NCBI GenBank assembly: GCA_014898415.1
Contig: RCTD01000026.1
Location: forward strand, 372,001-436,000
DNA from: Stromatinia cepivora
Lineage: Eukaryota > Ascomycota > Leotiomycetes > Helotiales > Sclerotiniaceae
DNA: 64,000 nucleotides
Direction of reading: 5' to 3'
The translations under genes and the position numbers were made by a program. The notes beneath the pieces are model-generated. The model was not told where the DNA came from. It worked only from the letters and a program-made list of their open reading frames with translations, and did not search any database. Below, piece by piece: positions 11,779 to 23,479 of the stretch (positions within the stretch are counted from its first letter, which is position 1; the number at the start of each line of letters is the position of its first letter).

Positions 11779-12268
11779 TACCATGACTGTGCTCGTCAAT
11801 GTTTCCTCCTCTCCTTCAACTTGAACAACCTCAGATGCAATCTTCTCGAAACCAAGATATTCAAACAGAAAACGACCCATTGGATTTGCACAAAGAGTCA
11901 CCGGTCAACCTTTACTTTTCGCAACAGTGATCCCCCATTGTACTAACATTGTACCTCCCCCTCGCAATCGGAAATCTGGATGAACTACCAGAGAAGATAA
12001 ATTGACTTGTTTCTCAGCCCACTCTGCAAAATATCTTTCGAGACGTTGCGCGGCTTTTGTAAAAAACACTTCACATCGTTTTCTGTCCGCACCTTTTCTT
12101 TCCTTCTAAGCTGGATCTAGCAAAATCAGGTAAAGCAAGTACATGTAGTATCAGAGAGACTTTAATATATATACCCATTGGTTTCACTTCGGTTAGGACT
12201 GCAGCAGCAGATTCCAACCGAACTGCAGCCGTTTCCAACCACGCTGAGCCAGAATCCCAATGCACCAC
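11779..12268 (-). pseudogene. GNAT acetyltransferase pseudogene
   Basis: The minus strand reads AQRLERYFAEWAEKQVNLSSL, then VVHPDFRLRGGGTMLVQWGI, then ANPMGRFLFEYLGF. This is the acetyl-CoA-binding motif region (R-x-x-G-x-G/A type, here RLRGGG) and C-terminus of a fungal GNAT acetyltransferase. Two in-frame stops break it: TAG near 12110 in a position expected to be Trp (PAxKERKGAD) and TGA near 11904 just before PVTLCANP, both explainable by C-to-T or G-to-A changes. A short upstream piece (MVHWDSGSAWLETAA...) ends at a splice-like site near 12180. The N-terminal part of the domain is short or missing. It is likely inactive. Confidence 0.65.
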
Positions 12269-12599
12269 CTCCTAGATCTATTACGGATAAAGACCAGGCC
12301 CCGAAAACCCCTAATTCACACGAATCCTCGAATGAAGCAGGTGCACTTATTCAGATCGAAAACACATTTGATGCGGGTACCTGTGCCCCTCGAGGAGCAA
12401 CCCTAAACAGACAAGCTCTCCAGGCGCCATTTCCACATGTAGCTCGGCGTTTGAAACGTACAAAATTATCTGCCTATCCTGTATGTATATCACTTAATTA
12501 TGCTTTTAACGCTCTACTCACACGGACTACAGTCATCGGCGGGCGTGACAAAACAAGCCTCGCGGGGTGCCATCCAGACAGTATTCCGAGCCTACGGCT

Positions 12600-13951
12600 C
12601 ACAGAGGTCCAAGCCCAATGAGGAATCTAGGAAGCGTACTGCCAACACAAGGGCAATTGGGCTCGCGCCACTTGTCGAAACAAGAAGCTTCGTGTAAGTT
12701 CAAAGAGCGGATTGAGAGGCATCAAGGCTATGTTAACGCTTTTAGTGTGACCAATCCCTCAAGGACAAATTCGTGCCTTGTGGCAGATGCGCGAGGCTAT
12801 CTCCACGTCTTCCGCCTGGGCCTTGCTGCCGTGTTGAGATTATTGATATCAAGTTGTTTAGGTTGGGTGCGTCATATCGCTTTACGTTGTTATGCAGGGC
12901 TGAGACTTTGTCAACATAGGATCTACAACAACCCCTGCGACTCTTCAGCAATGGATGCTGTCAAAAGAGACTGGGCGAGGTGCACGTGTCTTAAAAAATG
13001 GGAAGACGTTGTTTGAGGCCCCACGGCGGGTATATCTAACCCAAGACACCAACACGACCACCTACACCCAAGGCATCAGAATGACTACTTGCGCGGTGAT
13101 TGTTTCTCTCTTCCAACCTGGACTGGATGATACAACTGCTTATGTGTGGACTGATTCGGCTGGAATCAAGAGAAACTATCAAATGCCACCATATTACATA
13201 ATTGACATGGCAGAAGCTGGAGAGAATATGCGCTAGTATGCGAGAACAGCAAGGCCAGAACTCATCGAGGAACTTCTCGTAAACGCTAGTCCGATAGTTC
13301 GGAAGACTTTCAAAGAAGCAGAGAGATATTCCATCGCTTCGAAGGTGAATGCATCCCCCAAACTCCCTCTCGAGCCATATCTAACTCGAATTCTACAGCA
13401 GTTTAGTCACCGCTGCACTGTTGTTATGCTCAGAGACTCGTATCATTGAGAGATTCTGGCTTATTTGCGGACCCGATACACTTGGGATGCCTCCAATTAG
13501 GCTTTTGTCGCCGCAGTTCGTTCTTCGACGCAATTCCTGTCACTCCAGTTATGGACACCTAACTCGACGAGCTTGCAATCAAAGATGTTCTGATACCTCT
13601 GAAATTCGAGGTTCTGCGTCTTCTGAAGGCTAAAGTTCTCGCCAAGAAGAAGGAGCAATGGTACGAGATCTACCTTGCTTGCTTCATTATTCTGCACAAC
13701 TCGGAGCGAGTCAACGAGCATATCCTGGAATTTTCTCGCCGGTTCGGCGTCGAAGTGAGTGTTCGAGAGCATATCACATTACCCTCAAAATGCTAATGAA
13801 GTACTCCTACAGCCCAAACCAAAGTCAAACGATGAAATTTCACTCAGTAACGCGTACTACCACGGCTGTAAAACTGTGCTTGCCTACTTTCATTTCGCAT
13901 CTGGTAGCGCCGCTCCACTGTCACTGAACTTGAATGCCGCCGGGCAGGATA
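12600..13951 (+). pseudogene. Fungal C6-type regulator-like pseudogene, 5' and middle part
   Basis: Pieces of one protein appear in order on the plus strand but in shifting frames. A cysteine-rich block (VPCGRCARLSPRLPPGPCC, followed by RVEIIDIKLFRLG) lies at about 12774-12860. MPPYYIIDMAEAGENM lies near 13180-13233, then an in-frame TAG and PELIEELLVNASPIVRKTF at 13255-13310. After an intron-like gap, LLCSETRIIERFWLICGPDTLGM lies at 13420-13490 and YHGCKTVLAYFHFASGSA near 13860-13910. This matches the layout of a large family of fungal zinc-cluster-like regulators of unknown targets. Several stops and frame changes show it is broken. The C-terminal part is found beyond a transposon nest, at 18612-18870. 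Confidence 0.55.
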
Positions 13952-15253
13952 CTTCTCCCTGTATCATGCACGGTCCGATATCTTGCATGCATTTTGATTT
14001 ATTTAAAATTACTTTATAAAATTAATTAATAAATAATTTATAAATGTGTTTTTTTGGAAATTTTGAAATAGAATATTTTTAGATTATTCTAAAAAATAAA
14101 TTTTGAAGAAATTATATATTTTATAATTAAAATAAAATATTAAAATTATAATAAAAAATTTTATTTATATAAATATTTTAAAATATATAACCGAAAATCG
14201 ATTTTTTTTTAATAAATTATAATTATTTTATATAATATAATATAGAAAACATTCAAAAAGTAAGATTTTATATCGAAAAGTCGAAATTATAATAAATTTA
14301 ATTTTTAAATTTTTAAAACAAAATACTATTTAAAAAGATTTAATAATATTAAATAATTTGATAACATATTTATTTTTATTTTTATATGAAATAAAATCTA
14401 TTATTTAAAATTTGTTTTAATATAAGAATTTCCGAATTTTTATTGATTATATAAATAATTAGCGAATTAATAAAAATTAAAAGAAATATATTTTAGAATA
14501 TTATTGAAGAATTAAATCATAAAGTTATAGAATATTTTTATTTATATATATTATAAAATATATTAGTTAAAATTCTTTAAAAATATTTTTTAAATATTGA
14601 TTTTTAGATTTTGAATTGAATTTTGAATATTATAATCTATTAAAATTCAATAAAGAATTTCAATTTTATTTTTGAAAAAATTTGATTAAAAAACAAAATA
14701 ATGAAATAAATTTTTTTAAAAAATTTCTATATTATTCATTTAAATAATTAGGATTATTTATTTTATGGTCGGTTTTCGTCGGGGTTTCGATGATTTTTTC
14801 TTTTTAAAAGTGTTTTTAAAATTTGAATTTTAATTTTTTTTAAAAATATAATAATTTATGATTAAAATCATTTCAATATTATTATTATATATGAAAATAT
14901 TTTTAAAAATCTTTAATAAATAATCTTTAAATTATTTTTTAAAATATTTCAAATAAAATTATCAGAATATATTTTTAATCTTTTATATAAAATCTAATTT
15001 TTTACATTTTTCGAAGATTCAAAATATTATAATAATATAATTGATTATAAAAAATATTATTAAAGTTATTATAGAATCTATAAATAGATTTTCATCAATT
15101 TAGAATTAAAATAATAATTAAATTATTATTTTATTATAATTAAGTTTTAAAATCATTAATTATTCTTTTCCTTTTGAAATTTCGTAATATATTCTTTTAT
15201 TATTTATAACATATTTTTATTTGATAAATAAAAAGCGTGCAAGATACTGGGCC

Positions 15254-18200
15254 TGTGACGAACCCAACGAGCGTTTAGAGATCAACCTTAGAATTAAAAG
15301 CTATAGAGTTAAAGAGAGTGTGCTACGAAGCTATATATATGATCGGCTCGAAGCTTAGTACTGTATTAGCCCGATCGGACGCGATCATATGTATTTTGTA
15401 ATACTACCCCCTCCTTTTGAAGAATTCGCTTCGAATTCATTTAAAATGAATAATTTAAGTATAAAATAATCACTAATCTTTTTTTGATAAAAATACCTGA
15501 TGTGTGGATTGTATCATAACTAACGAATATATATCCACTGTACCATATACTTCCTCTAAGTGATCTTCAAAATATCGGTTATTGATTATCTTTCCTAAAT
15601 TTTCATTATCATCGCTTTCGGGTTCAATAGTCAGTGTAATAACCGGAATAGGTTTTTGTCGATTTCGGATTCTTTGATACAAATCTAGTGGACAGATTTG
15701 TATTTAATGGGAGATATTTTTATATCATATATATTTATTTTATTTGCATAAAAGAATTCTTTTAGAAAAGGAAAACTCAAGCATTCGTATATAAAATAAA
15801 ATCAAGGTATGATCGGGTTTGTCCAATTGAATATCAAAAAAGCTAAAGGCACCAATAATATTAAGATTGTTAATATCCATTGTGTCACAAGATACACGTG
15901 ATCGCGTTCGATCGGGCTAGTACAATACTAAACTCCGAGCCGATCATATATATAGCTTCGTAGCACATTCTCTTTAACTCTATAACTTTTAATTCTAAGA
16001 TTGATCTCTAAACACTCATTGAATTCATTATATTATTAAAAGCTTTTCCAGATAAAAAATAGAATAATATCTATATATACTTATATATACTTCATTTGCT
16101 TTTATCTAGATATATCACTTATATTTTTTCGCTTATATATAGATCTTCTTGATATTATTCGAAAATGTTATCTTTTTTTTTATCCTTAATTTCTAAATTA
16201 TAAATTACGATTCAATAAACTTTACGATTGCAGAATTTTGTAGCGAAATGATTCATTAACAAAATGAAATCTCGTTTCTATATTCCTTAATTCTCGAATA
16301 CACTCCTGTTATTTATACTTCTTTTCATTTGAAACCCTTTCTCCCTGATCCTGAAAAGTTCAATAATAGCTCTCAAAATTCGATACCTGGCTTTTTTCGA
16401 TTCGAGCAAAACTACAAATAGATAGCACTGTGATCGGTAATTTTATAACTCAATTTTACTATATTTATCTCAATCTTGAATCTCATATACAAACTATAAT
16501 ACTACTTCAACTTTCTTTTCTTAATCAAAACATTCCTTTAGATTATATAACGATTCTGAATCAATTTATATACATTTATAACAATCCGAATAAAATCCAA
16601 AAAGCCAAAAATAAATTATTCATTTTTAAACAAAGAATTGATTCTCTATATATTTATATTGCAAAATTCGAAAGGATCTTTTACAAAGCCAAAGATCAGA
16701 ATTGGTTCGATTCGAATAAAATCTCAATTTTTTGTAATAAACTCAATATTACTTTTAGAAATCGTTTTTCTTAACAACTTTCTTTTTCCCATTTCTATCC
16801 CGATTTTGTTCAGATTATATAACAATTAGCTGTTTGTACAGTGAATGGATTCTCTGTATTATTCTATTTTAGTGAATCTAGAGCCTTATATATATTGCAG
16901 AATCCATCCCATTTTCAGAACTACGATCCAATGGATATTAACAATCTTAATATCATTAATGCCTTTAGCCCTTTTGATACTTAATCGGATAAACTTGATC
17001 GTATTTTGATTCTATTTTATATATGAATATCCGAGTTTTTCTTTTTTGAAAGAATTCTTTTGTGTAAATAAAATAAATATATATAATATAAAAGTATCTT
17101 CTATTAGATACAAATTTGTCCGTTAAACTTATATTAAAGAATCCGAAATCGATAAAAACCTATTCCGATTATTATATTGATTATTGAATTCGAAAACGAT
17201 GATGATAAGGATCTAAAAAAGATGATCAATAATCGATATTTTGAAGATCGTTTGGAAAAAGTATATAATATAATGGATATATATTCGTTGGTTATAATGC
17301 AATCTATATATTAGGAATTTTTATCAAAAGAAGATTAGTAATCATTTTGTATTTAAATTATTCATTTAAAATGAATTCGAAGCGAACTCTTCAAAAAAGG
17401 GGGGTAATATCATGAGATACATATGATCGTATTTGATTGGATTAATATAATACTAAACTCCGAATCGATTATATATATAGTTTCGTAGTATATTCTCTTT
17501 AACTTTATAACTTTTAATTCTAAGGTTGATCTCTAAACGCTCGTTGGGTTCGTCACACATTGGATTGTAGTTCCGAGAATAGAATAGATTCTACAATATA
17601 TATAAGACTCTAGGTTTACTAAAGTAAAATGATATAGGGAATCCATTTATTGTATAAATAATTAATTGTTATATAATCTGAATAAAATCGGAATAGAAAT
17701 AGAAAAAAGAAAGCTATTGAGAAAAATGATTTCTAAGAGTAATATTGAATTTATTACGAAAAATTGAGATTTTATTCGAATTAGATCAATTCTGATTTTT
17801 GGCTTTGTAAAAAGTTCTTTTGAATTTTGTAATATAAATATATAAAGAATCGATTCCTTATTTAAAAATGAATAATTTGTTTTCGATTTCTTAGATTTTA
17901 TTCGGATTATTGTAAATATATATGAATTGATTCAGGATCGTTATATAATCTAAAGGAATGTTTTGATTAAAAAAAGAAAATTGAGATAGTATTATAGTTT
18001 GTATATGAGATTCAAAATTGAAATAAATATAATAAAATATCTACTTGTAGTTTCGCTTGAATCGAGGGAAGTTAGGTATCGAACTTTTGAGAGCTACTAT
18101 TGAACTTTTTAGGATCAGGGAGAGAGGATTTTGGACAAAAAGGAGTATAAGCAGTAGAAATGCATTCGAAAATTAGGGAATGTAAGAACGAGATTTCATT

Positions 18201-18580
18201 TTGTTAACGAATCACTTTACTACAAAATTCTGTAATTGCAAAATTTATCGAATCGTAATTTATAGCTTAGAAATTAAAGGTAAAAAAAAAGACAATACCT
18301 TTGAATAATATCAAAAAGATTTATATACAAGCAAAAAAGCAAAAGCGATATATTTAAACAAAAGTAAACGGAATATATATAAATATATACAAATATTATT
18401 CTATTTCTTATCTGGAAAAGCTTTTAATAATATAACAAATCTAATGAGTGTTTAGAGATCAACTTTAGAATTAAAAGCTATAAAACTAAAAAGAATATGC
18501 TACGAAGCTATATATATGATCGGCTCGAAGCTTAATACCGTACTAGCCCGATCGGACGCGATCACGTGTATCTCGTGACA
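15254..18580 (-). mobile_element. Outer gag-only LTR retrotransposon, minus orientation
   Basis: 150-bp LTRs are at 15254-15403 (3' LTR) and 18431-18580 (5' LTR), flanked by the 5-bp target duplication GGGCC at 15249-15253 and 18581-18585. A purine-rich tract precedes the 3' LTR on the minus strand (15404-15420, seen as CTACCCCCTCC on the plus strand). The internal region is interrupted by a second copy of the same family at 15883-17557. Without it the element is about 1.65 kb. The only readable coding DNA is Gag-like, including an acidic C-terminal segment at 15473-15682 on the minus strand. No protease, RT or integrase is seen, so it would depend on another element, like TR-GAG or LARD elements of plants and fungi. 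Confidence 0.85.
15883..17557 (+). mobile_element. Inner gag-only LTR retrotransposon, plus orientation
   Basis: This is a complete 1675-bp copy with 150-bp LTRs at 15883-16032 and 17408-17557, a purine tract just before the 3' LTR (17394-17407) and the target duplication CATTG at 15878-15882 and 17558-17562. Removing it rebuilds an outer-element sequence that agrees with this copy's own interior near 16920-16945, which proves the insertion point. The Gag-like frame at 16430-16774 is rich in aromatic and basic residues and has a segment like a retrotransposon capsid (YIYNNPNKIQKAKNKLF). It carries many RIP-type changes relative to the outer copy, especially in the 3' LTR. Confidence 0.88.
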
Positions 18581-18611
18581 GGGCCGTGCATGATACAGGG
18601 ATATCGGTTAA

Positions 18612-18870
18612 TGACCCATGAGCAGATCGCATGACATACAAACAGAGGTCCTCAGCCAAGGTTAGTTTGTCAATGAACTTCATTCCCATCTTCCCAGCCA
18701 TACTTATACTAATTTTTCAAAGATACCCAGTTGAAGGCAACAAAAAGTGCGTCGATTTATGAGGCTGAGATGTATTGGTGTCATCAGATGCTGTTTCCAG
18801 ATTGGAAAGCGGATATGCTATATATGGGGAGGCTCTTGGAGTTCACAGAGAAGGATTTCTTGGTTGCGTA
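18612..18870 (+). pseudogene. C-terminal exon of the split C6-type regulator pseudogene
   Basis: After an intron-like gap (GTTAGT near 18662 to ATACCCAG near 18730) the plus strand reads LKATKSASIYEAEMYWCHQM then LFPDWKADMLYMGRLLEFTEKDFLVA, the type of C-terminus expected for the regulator family whose earlier parts lie at 12.6-13.95 kb. One TGA lies just upstream (near 18617). The two parts are now separated by a 4.6-kb transposon nest. Confidence 0.5.
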
Positions 18871-19533
18871 AGTAGTCTTATTATGAAATGGTATTGTTAT
18901 GATATTGTATAAGCGGACTATGATTTGAGCTCCTGGATGGGTGGATGACTTTTCTTCCTTGGGCCGGAGAATGGGTTCAGGAGTGGAACATTAATTAGAT
19001 ATGCAGTGGAGGTATTTCAGATGTACGAATCATTGTGATTTCAGATGTAAATGGTGTAGAATGAAATATTTCATAAGTGATTGTTCCCTATGTCATAAGA
19101 GATCCATGGGTTGTAGATAAGCCGAGATGGTTGTCGAAATTATTATTCAACATTCGCAGCTAGAAGATGATCCGGATACTACACTCATTTTCATAACGTG
19201 TTTCCAAAACCTTAAATTTCAGAGCTTTCATAAAAACATCTTTTATTCAAATTTTGAAATTCAATCTATAATAATTTCATCAAATCAAATCCAATTCAAT
19301 TGAAATTTGTATCAAATAATAAAGAATTTATTAATTTATATTTCATATAATTTTCAATTAATTCTAAACTTTAATTATCAAAATTCAATTTTGAAAAAAA
19401 AATCACAAAAACTATTTAAATTAATTTGATTTTCAATTTCATTAATCTTATAGATCTTCAAAATTTTCTTTTTTATATTATTTATTTTTAACTCAATTAA
19501 TATAATCTTAAAATCAAAAAACTCTTCGGAATA

Positions 19534-19635
19534 ATTAATCTATTAATCTATTAATCTATTAATCTATTAATCTATTAATCTATTAATCTATTAATCTATT
19601 AATCTATTAATCTATTAATCTATTAATCTATTAAT
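19534..19635. repeat. 8-bp minisatellite (ATTAATCT)n
   Basis: About 12.7 perfect head-to-tail copies. The perfection within a heavily mutated AT-rich block implies recent expansion. Confidence 0.95.
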
Positions 19636-20784
19636 TCAAATTTTAAATATGAAATAATTTCATTATCGAATTATAACAAAAAGAATTATTTGAATTGAAA
19701 TGATTTTACTCAAGAAGTTCATAGCTCAAAAAATCATGTTTTGAAAATGAGTATAGTAGGATTAAGTTTTGGGGCCATTAGCAATAATCCTTAGAGAGAT
19801 AATAATTATCATCAGACATCAAGTAAATATTAAGAGACTAGCCCGAAAAAAATACCAATCAAAATATTATACTTATAATCCTTCAATAACAATCTTTTAA
19901 AACAATCAATTATCTGTATACATCACTTATCCTATTCGAACTTCCTAGCAATTTTGTTTTGTTTAATATAAACTTTATAAAATTGAAACAATAAAATAGT
20001 GATTCTTCAAGTATTGATTTCAAGGGACACTACACTCTTATTAATCCAACATCCCTCCACTGATTCCCATAACAGATACATCATTAGCACGAATTATTAT
20101 TCCCAGTTTTTTTCAAGCATATATATATTGTTGTTTGAATCGAATTAAAGAAGAAAAGTGGGTTTGCTTATATGATAACCTTTGGACAGAAGCCCTCAGC
20201 ACATAAACTCTCGCACAAATCGAAATTTGGTAAATCGCGCCCGATGACCCAGAGGGCTCTTCAAAAGATATGATCTCGTGGTTATTGTCGTGATGACGGT
20301 GATTTCCTCTGTTCCTAGCCATTTGTAGTGTTGTAAAGAGCGCAACCCGATAATGCAACCGTCAAAAAACCGCAGACGGATAAAAACGTCGCGATAGGGT
20401 GTCTCTGCCTTTTCCAGACGCCAGGCTCCATCGTGTAGTATATAAGGAAGTCCACAAATGTGAAGACTTGTACTTTGCTTCTTCTCTCATTTTGTTAAGA
20501 ACAACAGGACAGCAGAATGTTGGAGCTAATCGGGGTCCTCCGTAGCCATCGTCTGCGTTTCGTTCCATTTCATATCGATATCCTCCTCCTAATCTCCATT
20601 GTTATATGTGTCATACTATCGCAAGAAAGGTCTTCGAGGAGTGGTGAAAACTCTGCTTGGATGTGGGAAGCGGCATCGTCGTAAAGGAGGAGATGATTCG
20701 ATTGCGTCGTAGAATAACTCAAACTTAGCTCTGCAGACTCTAATAATTAAATAAAAGAGCTGGAGGCTCGTAGAGAACACCGCT

Positions 20785-20820
20785 ATGCCATTTCGATCTT
20801 TGGTACGGAGTAAGTTCTCA
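20785..20820 (+). other. First-exon-like fragment shared with 11617
   Basis: ATGCCATTTC..TC.TTGGTAC followed by GAGTAAGTTCTC is a near match to the fragment at 11617, again ending at a 5' splice-like site. No continuation was recognised. Confidence 0.35.
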
Positions 20821-21224
20821 TGTGGAGCGTTGCATCACAGATAAGCTCCGGTAAATGACGCCTATGAGTGCAATAAAGTGCGTTGAATAAAGGTATAGAG
20901 AGAAGACGGATTTAGATTACAGAAGTGAGAGTAGAAGGAAATAAGAAAAATTGGCCCCTTCCTGAGGCGGCAGTTTCACCACAATAACCCCGTAACAACC
21001 CAAGTTGTTACAATAAGAGCTCAACAGTCGGAAACTTCTGTAATTAGATGTTTAGATTTATGTAGAAATTGCTGGCAACCAAGCTAGCACGTCCTGAAAT
21101 GATCAATCATGTGATTGTCATATGTCAACCAATAAACAAATAAACAAGCAGGAATGAAGGAACCTGTTTTCCAAGCAGACACTAACTACTAACTATCCTC
21201 CGTGTGATTCACACGCAAGGCTGC

Positions 21225-23359
21225 TTAGGCAACAAAGGAAGCTCCATTCGATAAACGAGACATCTCCTTTACATAGAAACTAGATATCAGACTGATAGAA
21301 AGCACGAGAAAGGAGATGCCTGGAGCAGTCAGCACCAGTATTATGACTCAAAGCCCGCAATAACTTACCGAATGCCACCTCGGTCGAGGCTATTAATGCA
21401 TCCAAAATCAGAGTTTGGACATTGGGGGGGAGATTCCGGATATAATTGAGGTCCTCGAGGCTCTTGTGGATAATCTAATAGTATCTTAGCCGAATGAAGT
21501 ACTGACGATCATGCTACCCACCTCCTCAGCGTTGGTGTAATCAAGAAGCTTTGCATTGAGCTTAGATCTGACCAAGGTACCTTCGGTTGCCAAAGAGATC
21601 GCAATCCCCAAATCCCCAGCAACGGACTGAGATAAGCCAAAGAAGGCGTACAGTAAAGGCTGATCTGAATGCTGTGTCAGCGACTGAGTTTGACAATAAG
21701 TATGTCTCCCTTACCTTTAGTGTCTACCAACGAAAGCAAGGCGACGAGCTATAAGCCTTCAGCAAAACCCTCCGTCGCTCCAATGAATGCTAATACTGGC
21801 GCAAATAATGGCTGTTCTACATCTATGAGAGTGTCAGATGCGACCTTTCATGTAACATGGTCTTATAAGTACTCACGCATCCATCCCAAAGCGAAGCATA
21901 AGTATACAATAAGATCAACAACAATGTTCGCTTGCAAGAACGGTTTGAATCTGCGATACTGCTTGATCAGTACTCCACTAATAATGGTGCCAAATGCTCT
22001 GCCAAGATAGACACATGTCAACGCCCAATCAGTGAAGGGAGATTCATGTCCGAACGACCGTGCTTCTAGATACGTGCCAAAACTGAACCGTAGCTGGGTT
22101 ACATCAGTCAAGTGAGCAATTACTAGTCTGGAAATATGTAGACTGACCTGATCAAACACAAACTTTATTGGAAGAGTGCACGCAAGTGCAATCGCCACGT
22201 GCCGGTTTTGGATGAATCTCTTAGGGACAATCGGAGTACTTGCAATGCAAGTCTCGGTATAATAGAACAAAGCAATCGGAACCGGCGTGATACAGAACAT
22301 AGTAATCACTACGGGATGGTTCCATGCGAAAATCTCTCCACCAAGATTAAGAGCGAATAGCGGTACAGCCACGGAGACTAGAAGAAGCGTTGCGGACAAA
22401 TATTCAATCTTTTTGGTGGCGTGTTCTGATTTCTTAGGCTGGGCTTGGGGTGAATGCAGGGTGAAGTACAAGACGACAAGGGTGATAGCCATGGCGCATA
22501 ATTCAATACCGAAGGTTCTGAGAAAGTTAGCACTGCCCTCGCTGCTTCGAAGTTTCTCTCAACTTCAAGCTTACAGGCGGAAGCCAAAATGATCCGTCAT
22601 TGCAGCACCAACTGGGCCTCCGAGCATGAGTCCAATGGTACCACAAATGGTCGTGGCACTTATCCAGAGCGGCAGTTCATAGAGTTGGACAAGATCTGTT
22701 CGTTCAGCTAGAGCCCAAGCATGAAGGGGTTGAAAATCTACCATTGATAATGATAACGACAAGAAGGTCAACTCCAGCAGTACCAGTCCCCACAATGACT
22801 CTTGACAATGCCATTGCCAAAGACGGTGGCTTAGAAAGCTGACATGTGTTAATAAATCAAATCCCCTCTGATCACTGAGTATCGACTTACCATAGAAAAA
22901 GACCAACACACAATGTTGTGGCTGCAAACAAAATAGTGTTCCTGTGGCCATAAATTTGAGCTGCGTGTCCGTACTGATGTCAATCAGTATCATCCAGATC
23001 AATGGCCGGATTAGAAGTGAAGAGCGTGTGGGTAGACTCATACCAAAGGGCCACAGGCCGATTCGGTCACTAAAAAGCCTAGGACAAGCCATCGTGCGTT
23101 CTTGAACTCATGTAAACTGAGAGCTGTACGCGTCAGTGCGCATCGTAGGAACCGAGGGACAAAACACCATACCAATTCGCCGCGAATAGTTCCCGATCAC
23201 ATAACTACTATCGAAGCGGATGACGAATATACTGCGTAACTGTGAGTGGGCTATAAAAGTTCCAGGATCGACATTTAGAAAATAGGTGGGAAATAGCTAC
23301 CAAAGAAGCAGAGCAGGCATGCCATATATCAGCAACCGCTGCTTTACGGATCGCGCCAT
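21225..23359 (-). pseudogene. MFS transporter (DHA2/VBA-like) pseudogene
   Basis: An exon-rich major facilitator gene is readable on the minus strand. It has MARSVKQRLLIYGMPALLL at the start (23359), then GPLYGHAAQIYGHRNTILFA, ALSRVIVGTGTAGVDLL, LPLWISATTICGTIGLMLGG, FDQ-LRFSFGTYLEARS, DWALTCVYLGRAFGTIISG, DQPLLYAFFGLSQSVAGDLG and a C-terminal span ending at 21225. The layout fits the 12-14-span DHA2 drug or amino-acid family. Most junctions obey GT-AG, but TAG at 21749-21751 falls where Trp is expected (GL*LVALL), a TGG-to-TAG change typical of RIP. Reading phase is also lost at the first intron and after the GLFL segment near 22890. It is likely inactive; one could be an unrecognised intron. 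Confidence 0.7.
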
Positions 23360-23479
23360 CTCTAGGGTCCCTGGGGATTCCGGGGGTTCTAGCAATGCAT
23401 CCGACTCAATGGGCTCCTCTTGGGGTCGTCCTCCATGGGTAGAATTAATGTTATCGGGGGTGGCGAAGTGGTCGTAGAA

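Larger units (their letters stand above)
13952..18610. mobile_element. TIR DNA element (pogo/Fot-like), interrupted by nested LTR elements
   Basis: The left terminal repeat is at about 13957-13990 (CCCTGTATCATGCACGG... ...TATCTTGCATGC) and the inverted right copy is split between 15236-15253 and 18581-18610 by an LTR element. Both ends match the terminal repeat at 3549-3592. Removing the insert leaves about 1.3 kb of extremely AT-rich DNA (14000-15235) with no readable transposase, so this is a RIP-erased copy or a non-autonomous derivative. TA dinucleotides flank both ends. It sits inside the C6-type regulator pseudogene. Confidence 0.6.
18871..21224. other. Decayed AT-rich intergenic DNA
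   Basis: No intact gene. An AT-rich block with an 8-bp tandem array covers about 19200-20030, and moderate-GC DNA without recognisable coding content follows to 21.2 kb. A short first-exon-like fragment lies at 20785. Confidence 0.5.

Noticed and set aside
19534..19635. Regular repeat array considered as CRISPR
   Set aside because: Units are 8 bp head-to-tail without spacers, and the genome is eukaryotic.
20113..20568. Two short minus-strand reading frames
   Set aside because: No motif, no family resemblance, and the surrounding DNA is decayed.
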